A stretch of 62,189 bases of DNA from UBA6016 sp964568395 (GCA_964568395.1 CAZMPN010000011.1:1-62189); one strand, 5' to 3'; shown: positions 9,034 through 17,773, counted from the first letter of the stretch. The notes: generated by a model from the letters alone, not told the origin. Translations and numbers: made by a program.

Positions 9034-10919
9034 GAATAGTGGACGGCCAAGACTCCTTCAGACGCTATTTTAGTTCGGTACATGTGCTTTATGTCATCGA
9101 GGATGGACTGGCTTCGGCGCTTTGCGATACGTTTGCCGCGGTATGCCCAAGGTTTAGCAAGATAGCGCTGTCCGATTTGGTCATAAATAAGCAGCAGCTG
9201 CGAACGCACGTCGTGGTTATGGAGCTTTCAAAAACATCCAGGGCCTCTCTTGCGGCGGTATTTAAAAAAATTAGCTCGATAGAGACGCTTCTGTTTTGCG
9301 ACAATAGTTGCGACCCTGAGGTTGTGGACGCCGCGCTTTCAAACAAGATCGCCGGCGTTCTCAGCCGTTCCGTCACGCAAAAAGAGCTTAGCGCAAAACT
9401 AAAAGAGCTCCTTTTTTCGATATCCGACAAGCAAAAAGAGAAATCAAGAAACGACAACTATGCGAAGTTGGTGGAAAACGGAGACATCTGCTTTTGTATA
9501 AAAAAAGACGGAAAGTTTGTTTTTGCCAATACGAAAATGCTCTCCTTGTTTAACGCCGAGAACGCTGCCCAGCTCAATGCGATGGAGCCCCCGAAAAACA
9601 GCATTTTAGAGGCGCTTCAAAATACGGCGGAAAACGAAGAGGATAGCTTCTATCTCAAGACCTGCAACGACGAGGTGTATCTGATAGCGATTAGGAGCGG
9701 ACAGAACGAACAGCTGATCTCGTGCGTAAAGACGGAAGAGATGAAGTGCCAGAATTCCGGCTCTTTGGAGCACACGGATTTTATAGAGCTGCTTAAAAAT
9801 ACGTTGGTACACAGGGATGCCAGCGACGAGCCTACGTTCGCCGTTACGATAAAGCTGGATAACGCCTCAAAGATATTGAATGATTTCGGAAGCGAGTTTT
9901 TTTACGCCTACTTTAAGAAATTCGGATCTTTTTGCGGGTTCTTTTTTGAAAAGGAGCCTTTTATATTCTGGCAGTTCGACTATATAGTCATATTGCCCGA
10001 GGAAAAAGACGAAAATGTCATCAAGGCGGCCGCGGAGGAGCTCTTTGCGCAGGTAAGCCATATAGAGTCCGAGAACGATATTACGCCGTTTGTCGATATC
10101 TGCGTGCTCTCTTTATCCCATCTTCCGATTGGAGAAGCCGTCTCATTGATAGAGAAGGTGTACAAAAAGTCATATACGCAGTCCCAAGGCGCAAAAATAT
10201 CGCTCTCGCTATCAAGCAGCAGCGTATCGGCGGCAAGCGGGCAGATGGCAATGTACCATCTGCAAAGCATAGCCGACAAAGATTATAAAATTAAGCTTTT
10301 GAATATCTACAAAGGCCTTAGCGTAGTAAGTACGAGCAAGATAATAAAAATCGTAGACGGAGATATATACGTACAGACCGAAAAAATCCAAAAATATCTT
10401 ATGCATACCGAAAAAAGCGTCGTCGTTCAGTCTGAGTATACGCCAAAAGAGATATTCGCGGAAGTCAGATATGTCGATCTAGTCGAGCCGTACGCGATCC
10501 TTAGAAGCCCTATATTTTTGGAGTTTTCCGCAAACAACAGAAAGAGCGTAAGGGTGCAATGCGACACCAGAATCCCGATTACGGTAGCGTCCAGCCAGTT
10601 TACTTTTACCGGGGAGATATTCGATATTTCCATGCAGGCCATAGCCGTCAGGTACAAAAACAGAATCAGCGGGGACATTACGGGCGTGAATGTGAAGCTG
10701 ACCTTTACGTTGCCGTCCAAAGAGATAGAGAATTCAAACGTAAAAGTAGTGCTGCACGGGCAGATTACGGCGGTCAAGATTATAGACGAACAGATGAGGA
10801 TTATTATCTCCATAGGAATGGACCCGCAAAACGAAGAGGTGGTGCTGGACTACATCTATACGAGGCAAAAAGAGCTTATAGCCGAGATAAAAAAGCTTGG
10901 TGGTATGATTTTCAAATAG
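9030..10919 (+). CDS. multidomain PilZ protein with degenerate GGDEF-like and PAS-like regions
   Basis: Cytoplasmic protein of 629 residues without membrane segments; I do not recognise a named orthologue. Residues 1-130 look like a receiver-type alpha/beta fold lacking the usual acidic pocket. Residues 145-230 resemble a PAS domain (FVFANTKMLSLFN). Residues 268-345 follow the GGDEF fold (TIKLDNASKILNDFG), but the signature loop is FWQFD (313-317). Residues 430-495 resemble the beta domain that precedes PilZ in YcgR-like proteins. The C-terminal PilZ domain has RKSVR (504-508), matching RxxxR, and DISMQA (532-537), matching D/NxSxxG except for the final Gly. A cyclic-di-GMP effector role is inferred. 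It overlaps tatD by 4 bases. Confidence 0.72.
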   Translation: MRIVDGQDSFRRYFSSVHVLYVIEDGLASALCDTFAAVCPRFSKIALSDLVINKQQLRTHVVVMELSKTSRASLAAVFKKISSIETLLFCDNSCDPEVVDAALSNKIAGVLSRSVTQKELSAKLKELLFSISDKQKEKSRNDNYAKLVENGDICFCIKKDGKFVFANTKMLSLFNAENAAQLNAMEPPKNSILEALQNTAENEEDSFYLKTCNDEVYLIAIRSGQNEQLISCVKTEEMKCQNSGSLEHTDFIELLKNTLVHRDASDEPTFAVTIKLDNASKILNDFGSEFFYAYFKKFGSFCGFFFEKEPFIFWQFDYIVILPEEKDENVIKAAAEELFAQVSHIESENDITPFVDICVLSLSHLPIGEAVSLIEKVYKKSYTQSQGAKISLSLSSSSVSAASGQMAMYHLQSIADKDYKIKLLNIYKGLSVVSTSKIIKIVDGDIYVQTEKIQKYLMHTEKSVVVQSEYTPKEIFAEVRYVDLVEPYAILRSPIFLEFSANNRKSVRVQCDTRIPITVASSQFTFTGEIFDISMQAIAVRYKNRISGDITGVNVKLTFTLPSKEIENSNVKVVLHGQITAVKIIDEQMRIIISIGMDPQNEEVVLDYIYTRQKELIAEIKKLGGMIFK

Positions 10920-10950
10920 CTTTTTGCGCAATAAAACCTATAAAACTCCT

Positions 10951-10979
10951 TTGATTTTAAAGAAATTTTAAGCTAAAAT
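10951..10979 (+). promoter_or_regulatory. candidate sigma70 promoter for the lytic transglycosylase operon
   Basis: TTGATT (10951-10956) and TAAAAT (10974-10979) are separated by 17 bases, 37 bases before the next start codon. Both hexamers match the housekeeping consensus moderately well. It sits in the 96-bp gap after the PilZ gene. Confidence 0.5.
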
Positions 10980-11015
10980 CAACTTTTAAACAACAGATAA
11001 AAATTAGAGAAGCAG

Positions 11016-11699
11016 TTGAAAAAAATCATTATTTTAATACTTTCGCTTGCGTTTTACGCCTTCGGCAACAGCGCCGTAGACGAGGCCATGCTCTCTTTCG
11101 ATATAGGGGGCGGAGCCGAGAACAACAGGGTGCTTTATTCGTCGATTAAAGATGAAGAGGCCGGAAATAACGCAAAAAGCTTTTTCAAAAAAACGATTAC
11201 CGTCAATAAGAAAAACTACCTTGCGGCAAAGAGGATATTGGCTGAAAAAGGCGTCCCGGAGAGCTTTATCTGGATCGCCATGACAGAGACGAAGTTTAAC
11301 AACTCCGTAGCCTTGAAGCGTACAAAGACTGCCGGTATTTGGCAGATGGTGCCGTATACCTCCAGAATGTTCGGCCTAAAAGTCGGCAAGGGCATAGATG
11401 AGAGAAAAGACGTCGAAAAGTGTACGGCCGCATTCGCAGATTATTGCCAATATATGCATAAGAAGTTCGGCAACTGGGGACTCGTCGCAGTCGGATACAA
11501 TTGCGGGGACGAACGGTTAAAAAAGGTCATCAGGAAAGTCGGCAGCAAGGATCTAAACGTGCTGCTTGATCCGAGCAAGAAGTTTTTACCAAAAGAGACG
11601 AGAATATATTTTAAGAGGGTGTTGACGCTTGCCAAAACGGCGAATAGCGAAGATATGGCAGAATTTTTGGAAGATATCGAGGAGAGCGAGGCCGGATGA
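11016..11699 (+). CDS. lytic transglycosylase domain protein
   Basis: Secreted peptidoglycan-cleaving enzyme of 227 residues. An N-terminal signal peptide (MKKIIILILSLAFYAFG) is followed by an SLT domain at about residues 60-190. The catalytic Glu is probably E91 (MTETKFNNSVA), followed by TAGIWQMVP in place of the usual AxGLWQFMP, and YNCGDERL in place of YNAGPGRV. The start codon is TTG, chosen because it gives the lysine-rich signal peptide. It overlaps rlpA by 4 bases, which suggests joint action on the cell wall. Confidence 0.88.
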   Translation: MKKIIILILSLAFYAFGNSAVDEAMLSFDIGGGAENNRVLYSSIKDEEAGNNAKSFFKKTITVNKKNYLAAKRILAEKGVPESFIWIAMTETKFNNSVALKRTKTAGIWQMVPYTSRMFGLKVGKGIDERKDVEKCTAAFADYCQYMHKKFGNWGLVAVGYNCGDERLKKVIRKVGSKDLNVLLDPSKKFLPKETRIYFKRVLTLAKTANSEDMAEFLEDIEESEAG

Positions 11700-12469
11700 G
11701 AGTAGTTGTAGCGGCGCTTATCGGCGTCATATTTTTTGTCGGGTGCGGACAAAAATTGACGGTTCCGTACAAGGGCGGCAAAGAGAGCGCGCCTAAAAGT
11801 ACGGAAGAGATGTCCAAAAAACCGTCTTCGTCTTTCGTTTACAATATGAAGCCTTATTCGGTATTCGGCAAGACATACTATCCTACTTTCGTCTCCGTTG
11901 GCGAAGAGATGAGTGGAATCGCCAGTTGGTATGGACCGGATTTCCATAGCAAAAAAACCGCAAACGGCGAAGCCTACGATATGTACGCGGATACGGCCGC
12001 CCACAAGACCCTTCCTATGAATACGATAGCCAAAGTGACGAATATGAACAACAACAAAAGCGTCGTCGTCAGGATAAACGACAGAGGGCCTTTTGTCGAC
12101 GGACGTATCATAGACCTCTCCTATGCGGCAGGCAAGAGTATAGGAATAGACAAGACCGGTACGGCGCCGGTAAAAATAGTGGTTTTGGGCTTTGACGGCA
12201 AAATAGCGAAAGACGGCAAGCCTGAGAGCAAGCACGTCTCCGGCGTGGCCGTTCAGATAGGCGCCTTTAGAAACAAGGGCGGAGCCGATAGCTGGGCCGC
12301 GAAACACGCCAGCGTTAACGGGATATATAAGGCTGTCGTAAAAACTTACGACTATCAGGGGTCGCCTATGTACAGGGTCATGTTGACCAATTTTAGAAGC
12401 GAGGCGGAGGCTAGAGATTTTATTAAAGAGGGGCAGTTCGCCGGCTCTTTCGTAGTAAGCCTAGATTAG
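11696..12469 (+). CDS. rlpA: RlpA-like septal/rare lipoprotein A with SPOR domain
   Basis: Lipoprotein of 257 residues. The leader ends in a lipobox, FVGC with Cys17 as the lipidated residue. A double-psi beta-barrel domain follows (GIASWYGPDFHSKKTANGE, then INDRGPF). A C-terminal SPOR domain (about 183-257, VAVQIGAF start) should bind denuded septal glycan. RlpA of some bacteria is a lytic transglycosylase acting at division sites. The start overlaps the previous gene as ATGA. It ends 9 bp before hisB. Confidence 0.92.
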   Translation: MRVVVAALIGVIFFVGCGQKLTVPYKGGKESAPKSTEEMSKKPSSSFVYNMKPYSVFGKTYYPTFVSVGEEMSGIASWYGPDFHSKKTANGEAYDMYADTAAHKTLPMNTIAKVTNMNNNKSVVVRINDRGPFVDGRIIDLSYAAGKSIGIDKTGTAPVKIVVLGFDGKIAKDGKPESKHVSGVAVQIGAFRNKGGADSWAAKHASVNGIYKAVVKTYDYQGSPMYRVMLTNFRSEAEARDFIKEGQFAGSFVVSLD

Positions 12470-12478
12470 GAGAAGACA

Positions 12479-13054
12479 ATGGTAAAGATTGAGAGAAACA
12501 CCAAGGAGACGCAGATAGCGCTGGAGCTTGGGCTATCCGGAAGCGGAAGCTTTAAAGGCGGCAGCGGCATAGGATTTTTCGACCATATGTTAAATAGCCT
12601 CGCAAAACACTCCGGCATGGATATAAATCTAGATTGCAAGGGCGATTTGCATGTGGATTTCCATCATACGGTAGAGGACGTCGGTATAGTTCTCGGAGAA
12701 GCGATATATAAGGCGGTGTTTCCGGTCGGGGCTATAGAGAGATTCGGAGAGGCTAAAATAGTTATGGACGAAGCCCTCATAGAGAGCGTAATCGACATCT
12801 CCGGCAGACCATATCTCTATTTTGACCTCGGCAAGCTAAGCGGGAAGGTCGGCGAATTTGACGCCGAGCTATGCGAAGAGTTTTTCCGTGCGCTCATATT
12901 CAACTCAAAAATATCGGCCCACATTACAAAGGCAAGAGGGCACAATCTGCATCATATCGTAGAGGGGGCGTTCAAGGCGTTCGCCGTATCGTTTAGAAGG
13001 GCGCTCAAGGCAAGCGAAAAAGGCGGAATCCCTAGTACAAAAGGCGTTTTGTGA
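12479..13054 (+). CDS. hisB: imidazoleglycerol-phosphate dehydratase
   Basis: Histidine biosynthesis enzyme that dehydrates imidazole glycerol phosphate, 191 residues. It is the monofunctional form without a histidinol-phosphatase domain. Two metal-binding histidine blocks are present, DFHHTVEDVGI and HNLHHIVEGAFKA, together with FFDHMLNSLAKH. The RBS AGGAGA lies 8 bases upstream. It is isolated from other his genes in this window and sits in an envelope-gene run. That placement is typical of scattered amino-acid genes in this phylum. Confidence 0.96.
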   Translation: MVKIERNTKETQIALELGLSGSGSFKGGSGIGFFDHMLNSLAKHSGMDINLDCKGDLHVDFHHTVEDVGIVLGEAIYKAVFPVGAIERFGEAKIVMDEALIESVIDISGRPYLYFDLGKLSGKVGEFDAELCEEFFRALIFNSKISAHITKARGHNLHHIVEGAFKAFAVSFRRALKASEKGGIPSTKGVL

Positions 13055-13575
13055 TCAAAAAAAGAGGGCTTTTGTCCGTAGCCGTTTTTTTATCGGCTAT
13101 TTTGCTTGCGCCGCTATTCGTGGTCTTAAAAAACGACTCGACCGAGCTTACGAAAAGAACGCTCGTAAACACTCCACTGCTAGTATTGAAAGAGTTTAGA
13201 TACAAAGAGCTTTCAAGCGGCGGCGGTGTAGAAGTTTTAGGAGGCGTGGGTTATCATTTTAAAGACAGGGACGAGATTTCGGCTTTCAAAATTTTAAAAA
13301 AAGACGCCAATTTTACGTCGACCGTCTTGGCTAAAAATGCGTTAAGACGTGGAGACGAGACGTTGATGACAGGCGGCGTAAAGGTCGATAGAAGCGACGG
13401 CTACAGGCTTTTGACCGAGAAGGCAAGATATTTTCAAAGCAGCCAAACTGTGAAGATAGATACGCTTTTCAAGTTTGAGGGCGAAAAATTTGTGGCTTTC
13501 GGCGAGTCGTCGGAGATAGACTTGAAAAACAAAAAGATCGGCGTAAACTCGATAAGAGCGAAGCTGAATTATTAA
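13051..13575 (+). CDS. lptC: LptC-like lipopolysaccharide export protein
   Basis: Bitopic membrane protein of 174 residues. One N-terminal transmembrane segment (about 6-28) is followed by a periplasmic beta-rich domain (about 45-174), as expected for LptC, which hands lipopolysaccharide from LptB2FG to LptA. The sequence is divergent and the call rests partly on its place directly before lptA. The GTG start overlaps the hisB stop by 4 bases. Residues around FKDRDEISAF and MTGGVKVDRSDGY fit the repeating OstA-like fold. Confidence 0.78.
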   Translation: MIKKRGLLSVAVFLSAILLAPLFVVLKNDSTELTKRTLVNTPLLVLKEFRYKELSSGGGVEVLGGVGYHFKDRDEISAFKILKKDANFTSTVLAKNALRRGDETLMTGGVKVDRSDGYRLLTEKARYFQSSQTVKIDTLFKFEGEKFVAFGESSEIDLKNKKIGVNSIRAKLNY

Positions 13576-13587
13576 GACGGGATAGAT

Positions 13588-14073
13588 ATGCTATTTAGAT
13601 TTTTTTTGGCGAGCCTTTTTGCGGCTTCTTGTTTCGCCGCCGAAGTCGAGATAACCTCGAAGAGATATGACGGCGACGATAAGAGCGGCGTCTCTAAATT
13701 CAGCGGCAACGTAAAGGTTGTAAAAGAAGGCGATACGATATATTCGGATACGCTTTTCGTATACTTCGACGCCGCCAGAAAGCCGGTTAGATTCGAGGCC
13801 GTAGGCAACGCCAGCTTCGTCATGCTCCAAGAAGGCAACAAGACGTATAAGGGCAAGGCGAAAAGCATAACATACTATCCGAACCAAAAAGAGTATCTGC
13901 TTGTCGGCGACGCCTTTGTCGAGTACGTAGAGGAAAAAAGGAAGGTGTTCGGGGATAGGATATTCGTCAACGATACGACAAAAAAGGCTACGGTTGTCGG
14001 CGAAGAGGGCGGCAAACCTGCGAAATTCATCTTTTTCGTAGAAGATAAAAACGGTACGAAAAAAACAAAATGA
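13588..14073 (+). CDS. lptA: LptA-like lipopolysaccharide transport periplasmic protein
   Basis: Periplasmic OstA/LptA-domain protein of 161 residues that bridges inner and outer membranes in lipopolysaccharide export. A cleavable signal peptide spans residues 1-18 (MLFRFFLASLFAASCFAA). The beta-jellyroll pattern follows, with KFSGNVKVVKEGDTIYSD and AVGNASFVM. It is 12 bp after the LptC-like gene and overlaps engB by 4 bases. The lptC-lptA-engB order is also seen in other Campylobacterota. Confidence 0.88.
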   Translation: MLFRFFLASLFAASCFAAEVEITSKRYDGDDKSGVSKFSGNVKVVKEGDTIYSDTLFVYFDAARKPVRFEAVGNASFVMLQEGNKTYKGKAKSITYYPNQKEYLLVGDAFVEYVEEKRKVFGDRIFVNDTTKKATVVGEEGGKPAKFIFFVEDKNGTKKTK

Positions 14074-14666
14074 GAATACTAAACGCCGAGTTTATAAAAT
14101 CGGCATCTAAAAGCAGCGAAGCCTTGCCGCAGGATTTTGCGGAGGTTGCGTTTTTGGGTCGCAGCAACGTCGGTAAAAGTTCGCTCATAAATTCCGTAAC
14201 CTCAAAAAAGAGTCTGGCTAAATCATCTTCCACTCCGGGAAAAACGAGGCTTATAAACTTCTTTGCGATAGACGCCGAGGAGAATGGGGAGAGGCTCCGC
14301 TTCAGGCTTGTGGACCTGCCTGGTTTTGGATACGCGAAGGTATCAAAAAGCGAAAAAGAGCTCTGGGAAGAGAACCTGACCAGATTCCTTTATGAAAGGG
14401 CTTCGATCAAGCTGTTCTTGCTGCTTCGCGACGCCAGGCATCCGAAGATGGAGATAGACGACGAGGTGAAAGAGTTTTTGCTCGGTTTCCATAGAAAAGA
14501 CTATATCGTGCAAGAGGTGTTTACCAAGATCGACAAGCTGACCAAAAACGAGCTTGCCGCGTTAAAAAGAAACAAACCGGACGCAATCTTCATCTCCTCT
14601 CTCTCAAAGACCGGGATGGACGAGCTGCTTGCCAAAATACATCAAGCTCTTTTCGGAGTTTCGTAG
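14070..14666 (+). CDS. engB: ribosome biogenesis GTPase EngB/YsxC (YihA)
   Basis: GTPase needed for assembly of the large ribosomal subunit, 198 residues. G1 is GRSNVGKSSL (about 31-40), G3 is DLPGFGYAKV, G4 is TKID and G5 is ISSLSKTG. The N-terminus, NAEFIKSAS, is typical of the family. It overlaps lptA by 4 bases and the following acetyltransferase by 1 base, so the envelope-gene operon runs straight through it. Confidence 0.96.
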   Translation: MRILNAEFIKSASKSSEALPQDFAEVAFLGRSNVGKSSLINSVTSKKSLAKSSSTPGKTRLINFFAIDAEENGERLRFRLVDLPGFGYAKVSKSEKELWEENLTRFLYERASIKLFLLLRDARHPKMEIDDEVKEFLLGFHRKDYIVQEVFTKIDKLTKNELAALKRNKPDAIFISSLSKTGMDELLAKIHQALFGVS

Positions 14667-15124
14667 TGATAGAGTTTGCAAAACCGACGCTAAAAGATAT
14701 TCCCAGCATGCAAAACCTCGTTAAAAACGAGGTGGAGAGCGGCGTGATACTCTATAGGGACGAAAACGAGATGGCCAATACCATCCGTTCCTATACGATA
14801 GCAAGAGAGAACGGAGAGATTATCGGCTTTGCCGCATTGCATATATATTCTCCTGAAATTGCCGAGGTAAGAAGCCTGATAATAAGGGACGACTATAGAG
14901 GCAGAGGCGTAGGCAAGGCCTTGGTGGAAAAGCTCGAAGAGGAGGCCAGAAGGCTTGGTCTATCGAAGATATTGACCCTGACCTACCGAAAAGAGTTTTT
15001 TGAAAAAAGCGGATTCGTAGAAATTCCAAAAGAAGACATACCTGAACATAAAATCTGGGCGGACTGTATAAAGTGCAAGCATTTTCCTATTTGCAACGAA
15101 ATATCTCTGATAAAAACTATATAA
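14666..15124 (+). CDS. GNAT acetyltransferase, short N-acetylglutamate-synthase type
   Basis: GNAT-fold protein of 152 residues. The acetyl-CoA-binding loop is RGRGVGKAL (78-86), preceded by EVRSLIIRDDY, and the late block is EFFEKSGFVEI. The C-terminus carries three cysteines in a Cys-x2-Cys-x5-Cys arrangement (134, 137, 143). This pattern matches stand-alone short ArgA-type enzymes that acetylate glutamate at the first step of arginine synthesis. Other GNAT substrates are possible. The GTG start overlaps engB by one base, and the 3' end overlaps the next gene by 52 bases. Confidence 0.78.
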   Translation: MIEFAKPTLKDIPSMQNLVKNEVESGVILYRDENEMANTIRSYTIARENGEIIGFAALHIYSPEIAEVRSLIIRDDYRGRGVGKALVEKLEEEARRLGLSKILTLTYRKEFFEKSGFVEIPKEDIPEHKIWADCIKCKHFPICNEISLIKTI

Positions 15125-15540
15125 AACTTTTCTTTATCGGGGCGTTTTTTATTATCTATCTGGCGCTTAGTACGCTAAATCCGTATATGCCACCGCTATT
15201 TGGCGTTCTCATGGTTGTGGCCTATAGCGTAAACAAAAAAGAGGTTATCTGGTTTGCGCTAGTTTATCTGCTGATTTTCGAGATGGACAGAGGATACTAT
15301 CTGTTTTCGAGCTGGCTGTTTATGTTTATATATATCTACTACGTTATACCGTTCGTGTCCAATTTCCTCGATTGCAAACGATGCATAGCCGCCTTGGCCG
15401 CTTTTTTCGCGTATCCGGCTTATTTTTTGCTGCTTAACACCATAGACGCGTTTTTCCTCAAAGATACGCTGACGGTCTCTTTGGCTCCGCTATTTGTGTA
15501 TATGTTTTTTGAGACGCTTTTGGCGCTCTCCCTGGAGTAG
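15073..15540 (+). CDS. integral membrane protein, MreD-like position before PBP2
   Basis: Small hydrophobic protein of 155 residues with about five membrane segments (about 17-35, 38-53, 57-75, 78-95, 102-122, 130-152). Length and topology resemble MreD, part of the rod-shape elongation machinery, and the gene sits 3 bp before mrdA (PBP2), where MreD is often found. Sequence similarity to MreD is not obvious, so that name is inference. The GTG start overlaps the GNAT gene by 52 bases, an unusually long overlap; a later start would cut the first segment. Confidence 0.7.
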   Translation: MQAFSYLQRNISDKNYIKLFFIGAFFIIYLALSTLNPYMPPLFGVLMVVAYSVNKKEVIWFALVYLLIFEMDRGYYLFSSWLFMFIYIYYVIPFVSNFLDCKRCIAALAAFFAYPAYFLLLNTIDAFFLKDTLTVSLAPLFVYMFFETLLALSLE

Positions 15541-15543
15541 GTC

Positions 15544-17373
15544 TTGAGGGAACGTATAATAATTTCGGCGTTTGTGGTTGTATGGTCCGTACTTCTTATC
15601 CGCGTCTTCTATTTTAGCGTAAAATCGAACGCCTACTACGAAGAGCTCTCCTCTAGAAACTCTATGAAAACGGAGCTTATCTATCCAGCCAGAGGTATTA
15701 TCTTTGACCGCAACAGAAATCCGCTCGCTATAAACAAGCTGGGTTTTGCGATAAGCATCGTTCCTCATCTTAGCTCCAAAAAGAAGGTGGCTCTGCTTGA
15801 CCAAAAACTAAAAATGCTCGTACAATTTTTCCCGAACCTCAGCTACGAGAAGATCAAAGCGCTCTATATAAGGGAAGACTCGGCCTACAACCATGAAAAC
15901 ATACGGGTCATCGACTTCATGCCCTATGAGCAGATTTTGCCTTTCTTTACCGTGCTTAGCCTTGACGAGTATATACAGATAGAGTCTACGACGATGAGGG
16001 ACTATCCGGAGAAGGACGTCGCCGGGCATGTCATAGGATATGTGGCTAGGATTTCCAAAGAGGATGCGGAAAAACAAAATATTATCTCTCCAAACGGCTT
16101 CATAGGAAAAGACGGGTTGGAGAAGTTCTACAACTCTGTTTTGCAGGGCGAGCCCGGCTCCAAAGTTTTAAAAGTGAACGCCTTCAACGAAGTTGTCGAA
16201 CAGATAGAGTCCAAAGAGCCTTCATCGCACCATGACCTTGTAAGCAGCATAGACATACGGCTGCAAAGATTGATATCGCAGCTTTATTCCGACAAAAGCG
16301 GAGCCATGGTTGTTATGGATATTACCGACGGTTCGGTGCTGGCTGCCGGCAGTTTCCCGGAATACGATATAAACGCATTCGTAAGAGGGCTTGGCGCCGA
16401 TGAGTGGAATGCGATGGTAGCCGACTTGAACCATCCTTTGACGAACAGGTTGACAAAAGGCTTGTATCCTCCAGGCTCCGTCGTGAAGCCCGGGGCGGCT
16501 CTTGCTCTTCAAAAAGCCGGCGTCGGGCCGACGGAAAGCGTAAGCGACCCTGGATTTATAGAGTTCGGCGGCAGGCATTTTAGGGACTGGAAAAAAGAGG
16601 GGCACGGCACCGTGGATATGCGCAAGGCTATCAAGGAGAGCTGCGATACCTATTTTTACAAGATGTCCCTTCGCGTAGGAATCAATATAATTTCAAACAC
16701 TCTTTACGAGCTTGGCCTAGGCAGAAAAACCGGCGTCGATTTGCCGGGGGAATTTGCCGGGATCATGCCGTCTCCCGATTGGAAGAAAAAAAGATACAAA
16801 AAGCCATGGTTCGCCGGCGAAACGCTTAATACGGTAATCGGACAGGGTAGCACCGTCGTCACGCCTCTGCAGGTCGCAAAATTTACGGCCGCGCTCGCTA
16901 CCGGTAAGGATATAACGCCGAAGTTCGCCCTCTCCCTGAGCGGCAAAGCGGTGCCTTCAAATATCAAGGAGCTTATATCCCCCGCCGATATGAAAATGCT
17001 TCTGCCGGTGCAAGAGGGTATGTATCAGGTGTGCAGCACGCCGGGCGGTACGGCTTTCGGATCTCTCGGGTATCTGCCTATAAAGGTCGCCGGCAAGACC
17101 GGTACCGCGCAGGTGTCTACCATTGCGCAATCAGAGGTAAACCGTATGAAAGAGGAGCAGCTGGATTACTATAAGCGTTCGCATGCGTGGCTGACTACTT
17201 ATGCGCCATACGAGAACCCGAAATACGTGGTAACCGCGCTTGTCGAGCACGGCGGCCACGGTGGTAGCGAGGCTGGACCGCTTATCGCCGAAGTATATAA
17301 GAAGCTTATAGAGCTAGGCTATATCAAGCCCGGCGGAGATTTACCTCTCCAGCAGGGGGTTGGCGATAGATAG
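15544..17373 (+). CDS. mrdA: penicillin-binding protein 2 (elongation transpeptidase)
   Basis: Class B penicillin-binding protein of 609 residues that cross-links peptidoglycan during cell elongation. One N-terminal membrane anchor (about 5-22) is followed by the PBP dimerisation domain (NSMKTELIYPARGIIFDRN). The transpeptidase domain has SVVK in PPGSVVKPG as the SxxK nucleophile motif, and KTGTAQ as the third motif. The start is TTG. The 3' end overlaps the convergent ybeY gene by 33 bases. Sulfur-free tail residues after SEAGPLIAE complete the domain. Confidence 0.95.
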   Translation: MRERIIISAFVVVWSVLLIRVFYFSVKSNAYYEELSSRNSMKTELIYPARGIIFDRNRNPLAINKLGFAISIVPHLSSKKKVALLDQKLKMLVQFFPNLSYEKIKALYIREDSAYNHENIRVIDFMPYEQILPFFTVLSLDEYIQIESTTMRDYPEKDVAGHVIGYVARISKEDAEKQNIISPNGFIGKDGLEKFYNSVLQGEPGSKVLKVNAFNEVVEQIESKEPSSHHDLVSSIDIRLQRLISQLYSDKSGAMVVMDITDGSVLAAGSFPEYDINAFVRGLGADEWNAMVADLNHPLTNRLTKGLYPPGSVVKPGAALALQKAGVGPTESVSDPGFIEFGGRHFRDWKKEGHGTVDMRKAIKESCDTYFYKMSLRVGINIISNTLYELGLGRKTGVDLPGEFAGIMPSPDWKKKRYKKPWFAGETLNTVIGQGSTVVTPLQVAKFTAALATGKDITPKFALSLSGKAVPSNIKELISPADMKMLLPVQEGMYQVCSTPGGTAFGSLGYLPIKVAGKTGTAQVSTIAQSEVNRMKEEQLDYYKRSHAWLTTYAPYENPKYVVTALVEHGGHGGSEAGPLIAEVYKKLIELGYIKPGGDLPLQQGVGDR

Positions 17374-17754
17374 CATATCGGTGACCTCTTTTTCTTTTTG
17401 CCTCATCTGCCCGTTGTCAGTTTCGTGATCAAAGCCAAGCAGATGCAAAAGCCCGTGTATGAAAAGTATCTGAAGCTCTACCTCTAAAGGATGTCCTATC
17501 TCGTCGGCCACCATTTGCGCCGTATCCGCAGATATTATGACGGAGCCTATAAAGTTTGTCTTTGAATCCTTGATTGGAAAGCTAAGCACGTCTGTCGGCT
17601 TATCGAGCTTCCTATACTCTTTGTTTAGCTCTTTTATCTCCATATCGCCAACGACAATAAGCTCTATCATCTTTGACGGAGCCAAAAACTCTCTAATTTT
17701 CTCAAATAAACTAACGTCTATTTCATGGTCGGTACGGTTGTCAAAATCTATCAT
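17341..17754 (-). CDS. ybeY: endoribonuclease YbeY (16S rRNA maturation factor)
   Basis: Zinc-dependent endoribonuclease in 16S rRNA 3'-end maturation and ribosome quality control, 137 residues. The zinc motif HGLLHLLGFDH (H-x3-H-x5-H) is intact and RKLDKPTDVLSFP is conserved. An upstream start at 17805 would add 17 residues. The ATG at 17754 is preferred because AAGGGG lies about 6 bases before it and gives MIDFDNRTDH, the usual N-terminus. The gene converges on mrdA with a 33-base overlap. Confidence 0.94.
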   Translation of the reverse strand: MIDFDNRTDHEIDVSLFEKIREFLAPSKMIELIVVGDMEIKELNKEYRKLDKPTDVLSFPIKDSKTNFIGSVIISADTAQMVADEIGHPLEVELQILFIHGLLHLLGFDHETDNGQMRQKEKEVTDMLSIANPLLER

Positions 17755-17773
17755 TTTAGCCCCTTTATCTACG

